The position numbers were made by a program, and so were the translations under genes. The notes below the pieces were generated by a model. That model was not told where the DNA came from and did not search any database. It saw only the letters and a list, made by a program, of their open reading frames with translations. This document shows, piece after piece, positions 63,874-64,000 of a DNA stretch of 64,000 nt (the stretch's first letter is position 1; each line of letters opens with the position of its first letter). Source of the stretch: Novosphingobium sp. BW1 (GTDB taxonomy: Bacteria; Pseudomonadota; Alphaproteobacteria; Sphingomonadales; Sphingomonadaceae); NCBI RefSeq assembly GCF_008107685.1, contig NZ_VIRF01000091.1:21591-85590 (forward strand). The letters are read 5' to 3'.

Positions 63874-64000
63874 TGAGAACACCGGCAATAAAAGGGGCCA
63901 GTCGTCGGCGGGCATCCCCGGGATAAAAAGGGGCCAGTCCTGCTAGACCTCCGTTTTTGGGCGGGGGTGGAGGATGAAGAGAGTGGAACTCTATCAGAAG
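63874..64000 (+). mobile_element. Left end of an IS21-family element (runs out of window)
   Basis: The match to the AAA_13 protein stops exactly at a TG (63874). Beyond it two near-identical direct repeats, ATAAAAGGGGCCAGTC at 63888-63903 and ATAAAAAGGGGCCAGTC at 63923-63939, resemble the multiple end repeats of IS21 elements, and an IstA-like start follows at 63974. The other end and target duplication are outside the window. Confidence 0.7.
63974..64000 (+). CDS. istA: IstA transposase, first nine codons (partial)
   Basis: ATG 63974 is preceded by GTGGAGG and opens MKRVELYQK, which is how many IS21-family IstA transposases begin. Only nine codons are visible, so the call rests on this start, the repeats upstream and the gene broken next to it. 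Confidence 0.55.

Noticed and set aside
1..64000. CRISPR arrays, tRNA and rRNA genes
   Set aside because: No regular spaced repeats and no cloverleaf or rRNA-like sequence were noticed on reading.

Overview
The window is GC-rich DNA from a conjugative plasmid or integrative conjugative element. It is most likely from an alphaproteobacterium of the sphingomonad group. That placement is an inference from the F-type transfer gene set and its order, the DUF736 gene and the codon and GC character; no rRNA or tRNA was seen.

Layout. (1) 1-17613, + strand: the distal part of an F-type (MPF-F) type IV secretion operon, traB (cut by the window edge), traV, traC, a small membrane gene, traW, traU, a two-piece traN, trbC, an S26 peptidase (traF/trhF type), thioredoxin-fold traF, a second thioredoxin-fold gene, traH and traG. 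Most junctions are ATGA or GTGA overlaps. (2) 17618-27420: cargo inserted between traG and the processing genes: a membrane protein, a 524-residue helical protein of unknown role, a 1506-residue STAND-like NTPase with a possible N-terminal nuclease, and an RloC/PrrC-like AAA ATPase. (3) 27678-33729, - strand: DNA processing and coupling genes, an RHH protein, traD, MobF relaxase/helicase traI and a lytic transglycosylase, with a palindrome-rich oriT candidate at 33730-34256. (4) 34257-36938: two overlapping tyrosine recombinase genes and a small HTH gene. (5) 36939-40012: plasmid accessory genes, namely a nucleotidyltransferase-HEPN fusion, a small protein, DUF736 and an RHH/PIN toxin-antitoxin pair with a readable operator-promoter.

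(6) 40081-64000 is a defence island. It opens with a locus built around a WYL regulator: SMC-like ATPase, SbcD-like phosphoesterase, a 78-residue protein and the regulator on the - strand. Diverging from the regulator are a 1111-residue nuclease-helicase (Cas4/RecB-like Fe-S nuclease, RNase H-like exonuclease and SF1 helicase) and an 86-residue protein that looks like a single multiubiquitin-type domain. I do not recognise this set as a named system; it is the strongest candidate here for something undescribed. Next is a complete type I Zorya (zorA-zorB-zorC-zorD, - strand). A complete Shango (sngA-sngB-sngC, + strand) diverges from it across about 200 bp. The window closes with the C-terminal remnant of a second AAA_13-type ATPase, cut by the end of what looks like an IS21-family element.

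How it works together: the transfer genes move the element, while the cargo (Zorya, Shango, the STAND and RloC-like proteins, the WYL-linked locus and the toxin-antitoxin genes) would protect the host from phages or competing elements and stabilise the plasmid. Functions are inferred from motifs, length and gene order read by eye; no database search was run.
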